A stretch of DNA of 64,000 nucleotides from contig CM020501.1 of the NCBI GenBank assembly GCA_009823395.1, forward strand, positions 24,531,861-24,595,860, read 5' to 3'. How positions within the stretch are numbered: position 1 is the stretch's first letter; each line of letters opens with the position of its first letter. The stretch comes from Thamnaconus septentrionalis. Taxonomy: Eukaryota; Chordata; Actinopteri; Tetraodontiformes; Monacanthidae. Position numbers and translations under genes: made by a program. The notes under the pieces were generated by a model, which searched no databases, was not told the origin of the DNA, and saw only the letters and a program-made list of their open reading frames with translations. Below, in pieces: positions 24,401-44,163 of the stretch.

Positions 24401-27400
24401 CGCGCTGTGTTTGTTATCTCTGGTGTGTCTAAACAGGAAACAAATCAGACCCCCCTCCCCATCTGATTCCTGGGGCGGGGGGTGACAGACTTCCAGAGAC
24501 CCTTTTCCTCAGGGAAAGTTTGCTAAAAATTAAATCCCAACTGATTTAATTGACTATTTTCCTTCAGTTCCAAAACAACCTTGATTTCTTATTTTTTTGT
24601 TTAACCGCCGGTTCGGAGCGTATCAGATCTCGTTTTAGCTCATGTCAGCGAGTGTCTAATTTTTTCCTGTGGTTCTTTTTATAGACATGAGTCGCGCTGC
24701 CCCTTTTAAAGGCAAAGCGGCTCTTGAAGGCTGTTTGTCCCGTTTCCCGCGACATTTGAACCCTCCCCAGCCAGCAGGAGGGTTTAACGCCACCGGAGTG
24801 ATAAAAGTCTTTGCTCGCATGTGTTGTTTTCTGTGCTTCTTGGGTCCAAAATCTGTAAAAAAAAAAAAAAAAAAAACCTGTGGGGGGTGCTGGGTGCTGG
24901 GGCTCCTGGATATTTTAAAAATACATCCAGATTGCACATGGGCAAGATTTGTGGCAAGTGGAGAAGGCAGCCAGATGTTTGGGATGCTCTGAGGATGAAT
25001 GACCTCTTCGCACTGGCTGCTGCATTACCAAATGGCTCTGCTCATAAAACTCTCCTGCTGAGACATTGCATAGATCATCAACTCCATTTAAACCCTCCGC
25101 CTCCTCCTCCTCTTGTTCCTCAGATGGCCTACAAGCCCTGGCTGTGCGCTCAGTTTTTCCCCACCGCCCGGCGCTCCTGCAAGCAGAAGGTGCCGTGCCA
25201 CCAGTACTGCCTGGAGGTCCAGCAGAGCTGCCCCTTCATCCTGCCCGACAACGACGACCTGATCCACGGCGGCAGCCCCAGCTTCATCTGCACAGGTCAG
25301 TCGTGCCGCCGCGCCGTGCCACGCTCACTTCCTCTTTGTGACGTTGAATCATGCGAGACGTTGTGTGTGCGTGTTTACTTTCTTCACTTGCTGGCGCTCC
25401 TCCGAGAAGAGCCCTCTGCCGGCGAGGGGCTTTCTGGTGACATCTGGTGGCGCTTTGTGAGCACTGCCAAGTTGCCAGGCAAGGACGCCTACGCCAGTGT
25501 TTCTCAACTCGTGGTTCGTGACCCAAAAATGGGTTGCAAAGCTGTGTTGATTGGGTCATGGCTTCGTGGACAGTTAATAAATATACACTGCTCAAAAAAT
25601 AAAGGAACTCCAAAACAACACAATGTAACTCCAAGGTAATCACACTTCTGTGAAATCAGCCTGTCCAGTTAGGAAGCAATGCTGTTTGTTGTGAATCCAT
25701 TTTACCTGCTGTTGTGCAAATGGAACCGGCGACAGGTGGAAATGAGAGGCAATAACCAAGACAACCCCTGTAAAGGAGTGGTTCTGCAGGTGGTGTCCAC
25801 ACCATTTCTCTGCTCTCATCCTTTCTAGCCGATGTTTTGGTCACAGTTGCATTTTGCCAGAGTCCCATCCCTGGAGGTACCATTCGGCGGTGTCTACCAC
25901 CCGCTGAAGCCGCTCAGGTAGTGCTGCTCATCCAAGATGGCACATCAATGTGAGCTGTGGCAAGAAGGTTTGCTGTGTCTCCCAGCACAGTGTCCAGAGC
26001 ATGGAAGGGATACCAAGAGACAGGCCAGTACAGCAGGAGACGTGGAGGGCGCAGTAGAGGGGAGGGGAACAACCCAGCAGCAGGACTGCTACGTCCTTCT
26101 TTATGCAATGGGGTACAGGAGGAGCACTGCCACTAATGTGCATGTTTCTGCTCAAACGGTCAGGAACAGACTCCATGAGGGGGTTTATGAGGGTCCAACG
26201 TCCACAAGTGGGGCCTGTGCTTCCAGCCCAACACCGTGCAGCGCGATTGGCATTTGGCAGGGAACATCAAGATTGGCACAATCGCCATTGGCGCCCTGTG
26301 CTCTTCACAGATGAGAGCAGGTTCACACTGAGCACATGTGACCGACGTGACAGAGTCTGGAGAGGCCGTGGAGAGCGTTACACAGCCTGCAACATCATCC
26401 AGCATGACCGGTTTGGCGGTGGGTCAGTAATGGTTTGGGGAGGCATTTCTTTGGAAGGCCGCACAGCTCTTTTTGTGCTAGCCAGAGGTGCCTTGACTGC
26501 CTTTAGGTCCCAGGATGAGATCCTCAGACCCATTGTGAGACCATATGCCGGCGCAGTGGGCCCTGGGTTCCTTCTGATGCATGACAGTGCCAGGCCTCAT
26601 GAGGCTGAAGTGTGTCGGCATGCATGATGACGGCATTGATGCTATGGATTGACCTGCCCGCTCCCCAGACCTGAATCCAATTGAGCACATCTGGGACATC
26701 ATGTCCCGTTTCATACACCAACGCCACGTTGCCTCACAGACTGTCCAGGAACTGGACTGATGCTTGAATCCAGGTCTGGGAGGGGATTCCTCAGGAGACA
26801 ATTGGCCGTCTCGTCAGGAGCATTCCCAGGTGTTGTAGGGAGGTCATACTGGCGGGAGCAGGCCACACACACTACTGAGCCTCATTTTGAAGTTGGATCA
26901 GTCTGTATTCTGAGTTTCCACTTTCATTTTGAGTAGGATGCCAAATCCAGACCCCTATGGGATAATAATTTAATTTTACATTGATCATTTTTATGTTATT
27001 TTGTTCTCAACACATTCCACTGTGTGATTAATAAGATTTTCAACTAGAACATTTCCTTAATTGATACCTAGGATGTATTATTTTAGTGTTCCCTGTTATA
27101 CTTTTGAGCAGTGTGTGTATGTACACACACACACACACACACACACAGGCCACACAATTGAATTAAATCATTTATTTACTAGACATAATATCAAATGGAA
27201 TCGTTTTTGTATTGTGCTGTGGAATAAATTTGGCACACACAACACGAAGCAATATGAGGAAAGAAAGTCGTGGGTCCTGAGACTCCACCAGTTGAGAACC
27301 ACTGATCCAGAGCTTTAGGCTTTTCCTCAGATTTCACAGCCAGCCAGCCAGCCAGCCAGCCAGCGGTAGCACACTAGTAGCGGGGCAAACACACATAGTG

Positions 27401-29051
27401 AATACAATCTACACGTATGACAAAGAGCCACAATCAGCCGCAGAAAAGAAGGAAATAAATGTGTGATTTGGCTGTAATTGTTGGCGTGCAGCTGACGGGG
27501 AGGGAGACGCTGCTGCTGTGCTGCGCTGATAACGCGGCAAAGCGCACGTGTGCCGAGGCGAACAATCCAAAATCTCAACAGCCAACCTCAGCCAAGTGGA
27601 GGCCATCCAGCCACCATCGGACCCGATCTGCGCTGTTGGAGGGACAGCCTCGTTCTTTTGTTAGAAAAGGGGGTGGGGGGGGCTTGTTTCTGTAGACGTG
27701 CAAAAACTTGCAATTTTTTGGGAACAGTGGATGAGTTCAGCGCGGGGTCGCTGAACTCATCCGCTCATCCAGAATTTTGCAGAGTGTGGCCCCCTGCGAG
27801 CCAACGCCTCCCTGAGAGTTGAAACCTGCTAATTGCGACCAGGCGATAAATTGCAGAGGAAATGGAAACGGCTGCTTTTGGAAAATGTCACTGCTGTTAG
27901 AACAGAGGTGGGCAAACCTTTCTGACTGGTGGGCAACAAGGGGCTGTAAAATGTGACAAAGGGGACGGAGCAGCAGCAGATTGATGGAGTGTTTTGGTGA
28001 GCCACCTCATAGGAGGAAAAAATCTATCATGGGATATGTAGAAAACATGTTACTTTAATGTCAATTAAAATTAACCACAGCAAAGTTGCAAAAAAATCAG
28101 TGTCTTTGAAGCCTCACGTTATTCAGCTCTTTATTGAAATGACTCTGAAAACACTGAAAAATGCTATTATAGTAGTTTGCCCACGCCAGTGTTAGACTGT
28201 CCTCACAGCGTCACAAGTGTCACACAAAGTGAACGACCATAATAATAATATCAATCATAATGGCAGGAATTGTGGATATGATGTACTGAGTAAAGAAATA
28301 ATAGTAGCTGTAGCACTTGTATTTAGACAGAGCTGAGGGGAATGAGAGTTAGTAAATTAATGTGAATTGTTCCAGCTAATACAAATATTTAGGAATGCAC
28401 TGATACCACTTTTTTACAGAACGAGTAGAGCACAAGTACTTGCTTTTTTAGTACTCACCAATACCAATACAGAGTACTTAATGAAACCGTTACACATTAT
28501 AGAATTACTTTGATTTTTTTCATTCTTCCACAGACGTTTTGTTATTTGAACACATTCTTCAGCGTGTTTTTCTAGAACATGGGTGACTGTCACAAGTTTC
28601 ACTGCAAACACAACACAGTGTATGTTGCTATAAGTATGTAAATACCCCCAATGTTGGATAAATACAGGCATTCTACTGCTGATTCTAATTCTGCTTGTAA
28701 TGTCCTCCTCCTTCAGGACTGCTGGGAGATCACCCATCGGAAAGCGGCGCCGAGTGCTGCGACGTTCGGTGGGACTCGAGAACGGACAGCCCGTCGGGCG
28801 GGACACTCAAAAGAACTGCATCTTCCTGCGAGCCCGAGGCGGGGGGTGGTGGCGGTGGTGGCGGCAACCGTGTCGCCACCTCCGGCGCCGCCACCACCTC
28901 GCCCAGACTGTGTGGCGGGCGGCTGAAGATCTGCCTGCTGGCCCTCGCCCTCCTACACACTGTCATCGTCATCTCCGCCTCCCACAATGCCACGCTGGTG
29001 GGCGTGGCCGCCATCTTCTCGCCGGAGGAGAGCGCCGCGAGCGACGAGTGA
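8211..29051 (+). CDS. nalf1: NALCN channel auxiliary factor 1 (FAM155A)
   Basis: Auxiliary subunit of the NALCN sodium-leak channel complex, known for its cysteine-rich extracellular domain and role in getting the channel to the surface. Three coding exons, 8211-9002, 25124-25295 and 28717-29051, join in phase for 432 aa (human 458). The start [13 protein letters not shown] and the segment [20 protein letters not shown] match the family; the hydrophobic segment is about residues 68-88. Poly-His and poly-Gln tracts lie before it. The Cys-rich region follows, including [20 protein letters not shown] in exon 2. A second hydrophobic segment, [18 protein letters not shown], lies about 23 residues from the C-terminus. 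Exon 3 encodes a glycine run absent in my recollection of the human protein. The 16.1-kb first intron is full of repeats. NALF2 is the alternative; adjacency to LIG4 favours NALF1. Confidence 0.93.
9239..9274. repeat. (CA)n microsatellite
   Basis: An uninterrupted CA run lies just inside NALF1 intron 1, 237 bp from the exon 1 donor. Confidence 0.95.
10430..10783. mobile_element. hAT-like element, GGGCAAACT family, copy 2
   Basis: It carries the same core as copy 1 in reverse orientation (AAGCTTTTTAATCC at one side, ATCCATCTGCTGCTGCTCC and TTGACAACCCCTG at the other). The left boundary is approximate. Confidence 0.7.
12746..12981. mobile_element. MITE fragment, GGTCCAGTGTGTAA family
   Basis: The right end ATTACACACTGGACC is clear; the left end (AGAGTGTAAAATTTTAGAG) is degraded. 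Confidence 0.6.
13753..14118. mobile_element. hAT-like element, GGGCAAACT family, copy 3
   Basis: It begins near ATGTGCAAACTGCGGCCC and ends near CAGTTTGCCCACCCCCGG, with the complete family core between. Confidence 0.75.
14126..14372. mobile_element. hAT-like MITE (CAGTGGTTCTCAA type)
   Basis: It begins CAGTGGTTCTCAA and ends TAGTTGAGAAACG, inverted repeats shared with the element at 25494-27304. It lies directly after a copy of a different hAT-like family (13753-14118), so the two abut. Confidence 0.7.
15385..15540. mobile_element. hAT-like fragment (AGGTGTCAAACTCTGG type)
   Basis: The end ATAGGTGTCAAACTCTGGTCC followed by GGCCAAATTTGGCCC and GCCCGCGAGGCC resembles the common vertebrate hAT end CAGGTGTCAAACTC. 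Only one end is convincing. Confidence 0.5.
17974..18576. mobile_element. MITE, GGTCCAGTGTGTAA family, near full length
   Basis: The left end GGTGTAGTGTGTAATATTTGG and the right end CCAAATTTTACACACTGGACC are inverted repeats. About 600 bp, with no open frame of a recognisable transposase. Related copies or fragments are at 3091-3386, 12746-12981, 22677-22860, 51361-51936 and about 53640-53797. Confidence 0.75.
20110..20545. mobile_element. hAT-like relic (CCAACCTTTTTGAACC type)
   Basis: One end reads CGCCAACCTTTTTGAACCTGAG and the far end ACCATGTTGGTGACCCCTGG. A related, reversed copy is near 36390-36630, where AGTAGCTCTCAGGTTCAAAAGG occurs. A 25-bp A run divides this copy. Confidence 0.6.
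21857..22240. mobile_element. hAT-like relic (GGGATGCACTGATA type)
   Basis: It begins GGGATGCACTGATATCAG and ends GTATCGGTGCATTGC, a pattern typical of fish non-autonomous hAT elements. A shared internal segment (acaAGTTTCACTGCA or its reverse) relates it to 28392-28640. Confidence 0.6.
22677..22860. mobile_element. MITE, GGTCCAGTGTGTAA family, internally deleted
   Basis: Both ends are present (GGTCCAGTGTGTAATATTTGG and ACACTCGACC) within 184 bp, flanked by TTAAAT on the left and ATTAAA on the right. The middle of the 600-bp element is missing. Confidence 0.75.
25586..27113 (+). mobile_element. Degenerate Tc1/mariner transposon
   Basis: The left end CACTGCTCAAAAAATAAAGG at 25586 is matched at the right end by an inverted sequence finishing TTTTGAGCAGTG at 27113, with TA at the left flank as expected for Tc1 insertions. 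The inside encodes pieces of a Tc1 transposase on the plus strand, with the recognisable blocks [21 protein letters not shown] and MHDSARPH in the 26103-26627 frame and the helix-turn-helix side in another frame (25937-26314). The frame change and early stop show that it cannot encode a full transposase. It interrupts an older hAT-like MITE. Confidence 0.88.
26103..26627 (+). pseudogene. Tc1 transposase fragment
   Basis: About 174 codons of a DDE transposase remain. The TDES block holds the first catalytic Asp and the MHDSARPH block the second, where most relatives read DNARPH. The third acidic residue lies past the stop, in another frame. The N-terminal DNA-binding part is displaced into a different frame upstream. 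The element is non-autonomous now. Confidence 0.82.
27903..28189. mobile_element. hAT-like element, GGGCAAACT family, copy 4
   Basis: It begins CAGAGGTGGGCAAACC and ends TAGTTTGCCCACGCCAG; it is shorter than other copies because the segment before the last end is deleted. Confidence 0.75.
28392..28640. mobile_element. hAT-like relic (GGGATGCACTGATA type), partial
   Basis: It begins GGAATGCACTGATACC and shares the internal segment ending GGTGACTGTCACAAGTTTCA with the copy at 21857. The far end is missing or unrecognisable. Confidence 0.55.
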
Positions 29052-31107
29052 ACCCTTGGGGTTGGGTGGGGTGGATGACTTACGGCTTTTTACGTTTTTT
29101 GGGGGGGGCTGCCAGGGACACGAGACGCTCTGGGGACACAACCGCTAAACTGGGAGTGGGGGAGGCGAGGGTGCCGGGGTCGGAGACAAAACATCAAGCG
29201 GAATGGGACGCCCCCCGCCCTGCCCCGCCCACCCGCCTAAAAAGAACTGACCTCTTACCACATGAAACCTGCTCATTGTTTCCATGCAAAATGTTTTCCA
29301 TCACGTCCCCTCGATCCCTTCCCTTCCCTTCCCTTCCTCCCCCCAACCTCCACCCGACGTTTTTGCATTCCGGATGGACGGAAGGAGAAAACCAAATGGA
29401 AGAAGAAGAAGAAAAAGAAGAAGAAAAAACACAGACGCTCTCGCTCGTCCATTATCTTTAGATCTTTTGCTGCAACGTTTTTTTTCTCCAGGTGCCAGAA
29501 TGTTTTCTTTGACATATCAGCTGCGTCCCCCCGTTCGCATGAGTCTCATTTCCCTGGAAGGAAAAAAAAAAAAAAGGAAAACAAAATGTATGTGATTCTT
29601 CTGTATTCCAACATTCTGCTCGTATATTTCGTCCCGCTAGAATCGCGACTTGGACGCCCCTTCTGACTAGTTTCATGCCTACACGTTATAAGGACCTTAA
29701 GTGCACTAAGACCGGCTGGCTTGCTTTCTCCTCGTTTGTGGGACAAGTTCGTTGTGGAGGGGGGAGGGCAGGGAGAGACGCGGTGGTGGCTCCTAGCAGC
29801 TACAGTTCAGCTTGCGCTTTTTTCAGGGGGTTGTGGTGGTGGTGGTGGTCTGCGGGAGTCGACGCTGAGCTCAATCGCAGGGACGGGACGGAAGCGTTCA
29901 ATTTACCTCATAAAGGAGCGCGGCTGTCCGGAGCGCAGCTGCTTGGTGACGTGTCGCAGGAGACTGGCAAGACCCGAGTCCTCTCACACCCTTGAGGCGT
30001 GAAGGTGCCGAGTGCAGAGACGTTGGCCGCTACGTCTCGTACAAAAAACACTTGCAGTTACCGACAGAACAGCTTGCTTAGTTCCTGCCAGCATGTAGCT
30101 TTTTTTCTCTCCCCCAAATTCCATAATTCTATGAGAAAATGTTCCATCTGCTTCCTCTGTAGTGCACTCATGCTGACATGGGGTGGCGCTGCCCTAAAAT
30201 CACGTGGTGCCATTTGCACGTAGCAGGATTGACTGTTGTTTTTCTGCCTTTCATCCTCAGTAAATTATTTAGCAGAAGTGAACAATGACACAGGTACTTT
30301 CTGAAGTGGAATTCTGCCTTGAGGCAGATTCAATCAGAGGTGCTGTAGCGAGCTTTTCAGAGACGGACGACCTCTCTGCACTAACGCACCTCAATCCTTG
30401 TTGGGGTGTGGGGGGCTGGCGGTCTCAGCGTCCCGGCGACACTGGGGAATAACTTGTATGCCAAAACAACAGGGGGCATCACTTATCAAACATGTTGCAA
30501 GAGACTTTTTAAATTTCGAATAAATCAGCTTAACCCCTCGAGCTTCACGGTGCTTTGAAATCAAAGTCCAGGAAAATTTCTGATGCTTTTCCCATTTTAT
30601 TTGTTTTTGTTTCAAACGGCTGAAAACTTTGAAGATGTGCACTCTCAGCGACTGCGTGGTGATTCGGGGCTGCGCTGTGTGATGGTGGTGGAGGGTGGTG
30701 TCACACCAGTCGCTTTAATTAAGGAGCAGAGTGGCTGCCGCTGATTAACATTATCGTTGCATATCATCGCAGCGCGCAGACGCGCTCCTCCACCGGAGCT
30801 CATTTGCTGCTAAACAAGTGTTTAATAATCAAGCGCGGTGGATGAGGGATGAATAACGAGTAGGAAGAATAATGTGAAAAACAGGAACATAAAATTGTGT
30901 TCCACTTTTTTCTCATTTCAAGTGTACCGAGTGCTAAAATTGCTTTTGTTGATCATATCGGGGGGCAGGAGGGGTGGAATTAGACCAAGTTTATTTCAGG
31001 TAGCTCAACTGTTTTAGAAGTGGCTCTGTGCATGTTTTGATGAATGAAGCCCCTGATCTTTGAGTGCCTCTCTGCTGTGTAGGCCTAACAAGGCAGATAC
31101 TGGCAAT

Positions 31108-31108
<1 letters not shown>

Positions 31109-31179
<71 letters not shown>
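31109..31179. repeat. (CA)n microsatellite
   Basis: About 35 CA units without interruption. Confidence 0.97.
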
Positions 31180-31180
<1 letters not shown>

Positions 31181-32946
31181 CAAAACCCCATTGTTAGTAT
31201 CCTCCTCTGTGGCATCTTGGCTCGGCGTGTTTGGATAGGCGGCGGCAGCGGTGGCGGAAGCAGCGGCGAGGACCAGCCAGTCAGTCAGTTAATCAATCAA
31301 TCAATCAATCAATCAGCAAAATCCCCAGAGGCGAGCTGATCAGCTGCTATCTCTTACAGACTAGAAAAGGGCTGCGGTAGCATCAGCGTGCAACAAGTGA
31401 GAGTAGATTTCAAGGGCTGATCCATCTGGTTTTTTTTCCATTTTTCATTTTTTGCTTTTGGTTTCTAGCCTGCCCACTCATGGCAAAGTGCACACTGACC
31501 CGAGGAGGGATCGCGCAGGGATTAAGGGAGCGTTATAAAAACCCAACTTCTTTTATTTTTAGCTGGAAATGCACTATGATAGGACACATATTAAAATGTA
31601 CTAACCCTGAAGCATCAGCTGATGACACTAAAAACCTAAAAGGATGCTGAATCTCCTCTTAACACGGCGTATTTGTCCTTGTGGTGCCCCGGCTAAAATA
31701 ATGTCTGAATTTCAACAACCTTGTCATTGATCTTAAGCTTGGAAAAAAATCTTTCAAAAATGTTGACCTGGCCTCATCACGTCACATCACACCCATCGAT
31801 CTCACTCCGCGCGCACACTTTGTCACCAGAGTGGGGCGTCACATCAGAGTCAGGTCTAGGCCTGTCTCCCTTGAATCTCACCGGGCGCTTTGTAAGGCTC
31901 AAACCTTCCGCTCCCCTACCCTCAGCTCCCCCTTTCACCCCAGACCTCCCTTTTTTGCATGCTTGCACGCATGCGTCGCATCATTTCCTTTTATTGTTTT
32001 TTTTTTCGTTTGTTTTTTTTTACTCCTCGCGAAACTGTGACAACAAGGAACTACATTCCCTCAAAGACAGCAGCGGATGTAACAGGCCCCACTCTTTGTG
32101 CTCCGTCCCCTTTTTACCATTAGCTGTTCATGATCTGAGTCCTGTGGATCTATGCAGATTAAACTTAACCCCCAAAACTCAAACCCAACCCAAACTGTCC
32201 TCCCCTTACAACCACCAAATAGCTCCGATCCCAGAGTCCTTTCTGTTGTAAATATGTTCCGAGGATGTGGGATTCCCAAAAACGGCCACCCTCGCCCTTC
32301 CCAGACCTCCCCTGCACTCCCCCCCTACAACTGTTGGAATCTCACTGTGTTTTCTGTTCGCCTCCTTAGTTTTTGTCTGTTTTTTGGTATTTTTGCCGCA
32401 TTTTTCTGTTGTCTAAAGCAGTGGTGTGAGTTGATGAGTAGGACTAAGTTGGATGTTACAAAGGTGAGATCAAAGAGGTCTTGAGAAAAAATATACAAAA
32501 AAATAATAATGCTTGGATTGAGAAAAGGGTTCAAATATAGAGAAAAAAATTATGATAAAGTTGTCATATTGTCATACTAGAGATGCTTTAGTTTGCTAAT
32601 TTACTTTCTTTTTTTCTACAAAAGACTTGGATGAAATTATTTATAAAAATGCGTCCTACAAGTCATGACCTTTTTTGGACGTAAACAGATACATTTATTA
32701 ACATTTTGTTCAAAAGAAAATAAATATAAATTATGTTAAACATTACTTGTTTGTGTTCTCTCATTGACTGTTTTAAGCACTCAAGTTAATCAGTGCAATT
32801 TGAAAGCATAAAATGAAATGGCGAATGATTAATTCTAAGGGCATGGAATAGAATATAATTCGTATTTTAGTTATAGCTAGTCACTAAAACACATTTTCCA
32901 TGTGCGAATAACACTAACAGCAACAGTATGCCGTACCCACAGCAAT

Positions 32947-32950
<4 letters not shown>

Positions 32951-32988
<38 letters not shown>
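32951..32988. repeat. (TAGA)n microsatellite
   Basis: About nine GATA/TAGA units. Confidence 0.95.
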
Positions 32989-34319
32989 TTTGTTTGGAAT
33001 ATATTTTTCTTACCACATACGGTTATTAAATCATACGCACTGAGCAAACCTTATATTTTACTTTACATAGTTCTCGGCTCTCACACAATACCTCCAGATG
33101 TTTTGCATTTTTGAGTGAGGAGCTAGCTTCAGAATTATTAGCTTGCTAGCTCGCCCGTTTCGATGTTGGAACAAACTATTACAAACAAAATGTAGAAAAA
33201 TAAATCTGGAGGTGAGGGAAGGGCACATAGAAAAAAGCCTAAAATGTTGAATTGGTGTTTTAATTTGGTTTTGTTTCCGTGTAGTTGAAATCTACGTCAC
33301 TGGCGCCATATTTGTTTACTGGTCTTACAAAGAATCTGACGAAAATGCACCTGTGTGCTCCTCAAAATAAAATTAAATAATAATTTTCATAATAATAATA
33401 ATAAGAAGAAGTAGAAGAAGAACTTACTTTTCTTCTTTGAAACTTGAAGATAATCATCAAACATTTGGCACGCTGTTTACGACAAACAACAATTTCCTAC
33501 AATGACGTTGTGTGCCATTAAAGCAGCTCTAGGTAACTTGAGCTTGCTACGAGTTTGCTAGGACAATAACGTCGTACCAAACGTTCAGCACTTTTATTAC
33601 TTCGTCTTTCATTGAGGTTACTTATTGGGTTCCATTCCGTCATTTTACAATCTTATGTATTTGAAATAGTAGTATGTAAGACTGCCTCTAAATAAACGTG
33701 TGACGTTGCCGTAAAGTGGTTCGTCCAACGTGTGGGTCGCGCTTTAAAGTTACGCAGTGCAGTTACAGCCGGCACAACCCCCCTCTCGCTGCCGAGGCGG
33801 CACCATTGATCCTATTAATCGTTTATCTACTGCTTTACTGAGTTTGGAATCATAATTTTAATGGTCGAAAAGTTACCTAGATGTGCTTTAACTTTGCAAC
33901 CTACATTCGTTCAGTCGATAATCAATATTTACCAGCAGGGAGCGGTAAAGCACCACATTTTAGTGCACAGAGGACCTACCGTCATTTTGACTAGCTAGCG
34001 TTACATCAAGCCTGCTCTTGGAGTTTCTTTCCCGATGTCATACTGATGAAAAGGTCAACAGCTTCAACTGTGTGGTCCAGGTTTGTCCCAAGGAGGTGAA
34101 AATGGCAGATCACATGAGCGACAAATGCATCAAGGCGTACTTCAATCGAAGTAAAGACAGGCAGAAATAAAGTGCATTGTGTCTTGTCTTTTAGAGATGT
34201 CATTCAGATTAGTCCTTGTCATAGAAGAAGACCAACCCGGCTACAACTTCACAGGCAACCATGAAGTGACTGTTAACTTCATTCGCAACCATTCAAGCAA
34301 TACATTCATAATTTCAGTT

Positions 34320-34325
34320 TTTATT
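34320..34325 (-). terminator. Likely FBXO3 polyadenylation signal
   Basis: On the minus strand this reads AATAAA, about 1.16 kb past the FBXO3 stop codon at 35486, with no better hexamer noticed nearer. The intervening 34326-35485 is then FBXO3 3' UTR. Confidence 0.4.
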
Positions 34326-35485
34326 TAACCAAAACATACAAAAACAGGCCCTCCAATCACATCTTCCACATGAAAAAGAAAAAAAACACATTAGTGCTTT
34401 AAGTGATGGACGCCGTTGAATTAAAGCTCTGCAGGAAAGACTGTGGACAAGTACTTATTGCATGTCAAATAAAGAATTAATCTAATGCAACATAATTGTA
34501 TTTTCGTTCGACAGGAACGAAGCCATTTCAAGGATTGTGATTGGTTGTTTTCCTATGATGACACAAAATTTATATATATAGATTTATATATACACACACA
34601 TTTGCAGACTTTATATTGTGATATTGTGATGTCAAACACTTTTTAAATTCTTTCAAAAAGCGGAAGATGAAATTCAAACTTTGAACTACTGGTCAGCGGT
34701 GATCACAGCCGTTCATAAATTAAGCGATCTGTTGTTTTGATGTTTGTTTTGCTGCATTGCCAGAAGCAGCCACTAGGTTGAGCAATACCTGGCCCAACCT
34801 CTGTTGGAGGTGAAGCCATCCTGTTAAATCAGCTGATGTCCTGTGTATCCCCTCACCAGCTGAGAAGGGGCTATAAATCCTCTTGGGAAGGTAATTTGGC
34901 CCCAGACACTCAAAAGGATGAGACAAATTTTAACCTGAAGATGGCGCTACACAAAACGAAGAGACGTGTGATCCCCAGTGGGAGCACAGCTTCGAGACAA
35001 TTAACTAAAACCCACAGACAGACTCTTTGAAAATCTTTTACAAACTGAAAAAAAACATGTTTTTGTAGTAAAAAGTATATTCGAGAAGGCTCAGGCTCAC
35101 TCCTGATTGGCTCACACAGCATTTAAATGAACTTTCTGTACACTCGATCGACGACAGCGATGCCCTCATCCCCTTTGCAGTCCACGCTCATCTAAAGGTT
35201 TCCTAAAGAAGGAAGTTTAAACAACATATTCCCTATAAAACATTTTACTTTACATTTCTAAGCTTGAGTAAAAGCTCTTAAGTCTGCGCATGTTTTTTGT
35301 TCTCCTCTGCGCTGCTTTGGCGGTTGGTCAATCTTTCGGGCCAACCACAGAGTTTTTAGTGTCGTCCATCGGACGCCAACGACTGACTGCTTTCACCCTG
35401 GCAGTGCTGCAGCAGGCAGGCGGGGGAGGCTGATGGGTTTCGGGGAAGAGGTCGGAGGTTAGACGCGTCAAGGCCAACACGACCA

Positions 35486-43836
<8,351 letters not shown>

Positions 43837-43950
43837 ATTGATCGTCTCCCGTCTTCTTTACCAGCCCAGAGTACATTTTTAAAACTGCACTACTGCCACC
43901 TATTGGATGAAAGTGTGTACTACCTCTACACCAACAAGAAATAAACGCAT

Positions 43951-43954
<4 letters not shown>

Positions 43955-44030
<76 letters not shown>
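43955..44030. repeat. (AAT)n microsatellite
   Basis: About 25 ATA/AAT units. Confidence 0.96.
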
Positions 44031-44034
44031 TCAT

Positions 44035-44163
44035 TCGTTCATCTTCCATACCCGCTTCTTCCCGAGCTCAGGGTCACGGGGGTCTGCTGGAGCCTATCCC
44101 AGCTGTCATAGGGCGAAGGCAGGGTGACACCCTGGACAAGTCGCCAGTTCATCTGAGGGCCAT
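44035..44163. repeat. SINE-like repeat, 3' part
   Basis: The text CCATACCCGCTTCTTCCCGAGCTC and CTGGAGCCTATCCCAGCTGTC matches the 3' half of the repeats at 56883-57186 and 60286-60660. Confidence 0.65.

Larger units (their letters stand above)
9003..25123 (+). other. NALF1 intron 1 (16.1 kb, repeat-rich)
   Basis: It is bounded by TGCAAG|GTAAGG and TTGTTCCTCAG. No additional coding exon was found. It carries CA/GT microsatellites (9239-9274, 21461-21494, 23419-23446), a CAGA run (about 23388-23417), long A runs (20405-20429, 20706-20729), several hAT-like relics, two MITE copies and one internally deleted MITE. Apart from these, the stretches at 11000-12700, 16000-17300, 18600-20050 and 22900-25100 hold nothing I can name. 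Confidence 0.6.
25494..27304. mobile_element. hAT-like MITE split by the Tc1 insertion
   Basis: The left end CAGTGTTTCTCAACTCGTGG (25494) and right end GTTGAGAACCACTG (to 27304) are inverted repeats. Between them, apart from the Tc1 element, only about 280 bp remain. A second, uninterrupted copy lies at 14126-14372. Confidence 0.75.
25296..28716 (+). other. NALF1 intron 2 with nested transposons
   Basis: The donor is TGCACAG|GTCAGT and the acceptor TCCTCCTTCAG. About half of the intron is mobile DNA: an hAT-like MITE split by a Tc1 element (25494-27304), a GGGCAAAC-type hAT relic (27903-28189) and a GGATGCACTGATA-type relic (28392-28640) that ends within 80 bp of the acceptor. No coding exon was seen. 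Confidence 0.7.
29052..34310. other. NALF1 3' UTR and intergenic region before FBXO3
   Basis: No coding exon can be supported. The first part is presumably NALF1 3' UTR; AATAAA at 30519-30524 is one possible poly(A) signal, but the true end is unknown. It carries a (CA)n run (31109-31179), a TCAA run (about 31290-31316), a TAGA run (32951-32988) and A/T-rich DNA. This interval separates the LIG4-NALF1 block (human chr13) from FBXO3-F2 (human chr11), so it holds a synteny junction relative to human. Confidence 0.45.

Noticed and set aside
24821..25639. 272-codon open frame on the plus strand covering NALF1 exon 2
   Set aside because: Only 25124-25295 is homologous to NALF1 and is bounded by good splice sites. 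The rest is an intron read-through.
8211..29051. Identity as NALF2 (FAM155B)
   Set aside because: Synteny with LIG4 and the closer match of exon 3 favour NALF1, though the two paralogues are similar.
28700..29461. 253-codon open frame overlapping NALF1 exon 3
   Set aside because: Wrong frame. The NALF1 frame in the same DNA gives ECCDVRW and a C-terminal hydrophobic segment matching the family.
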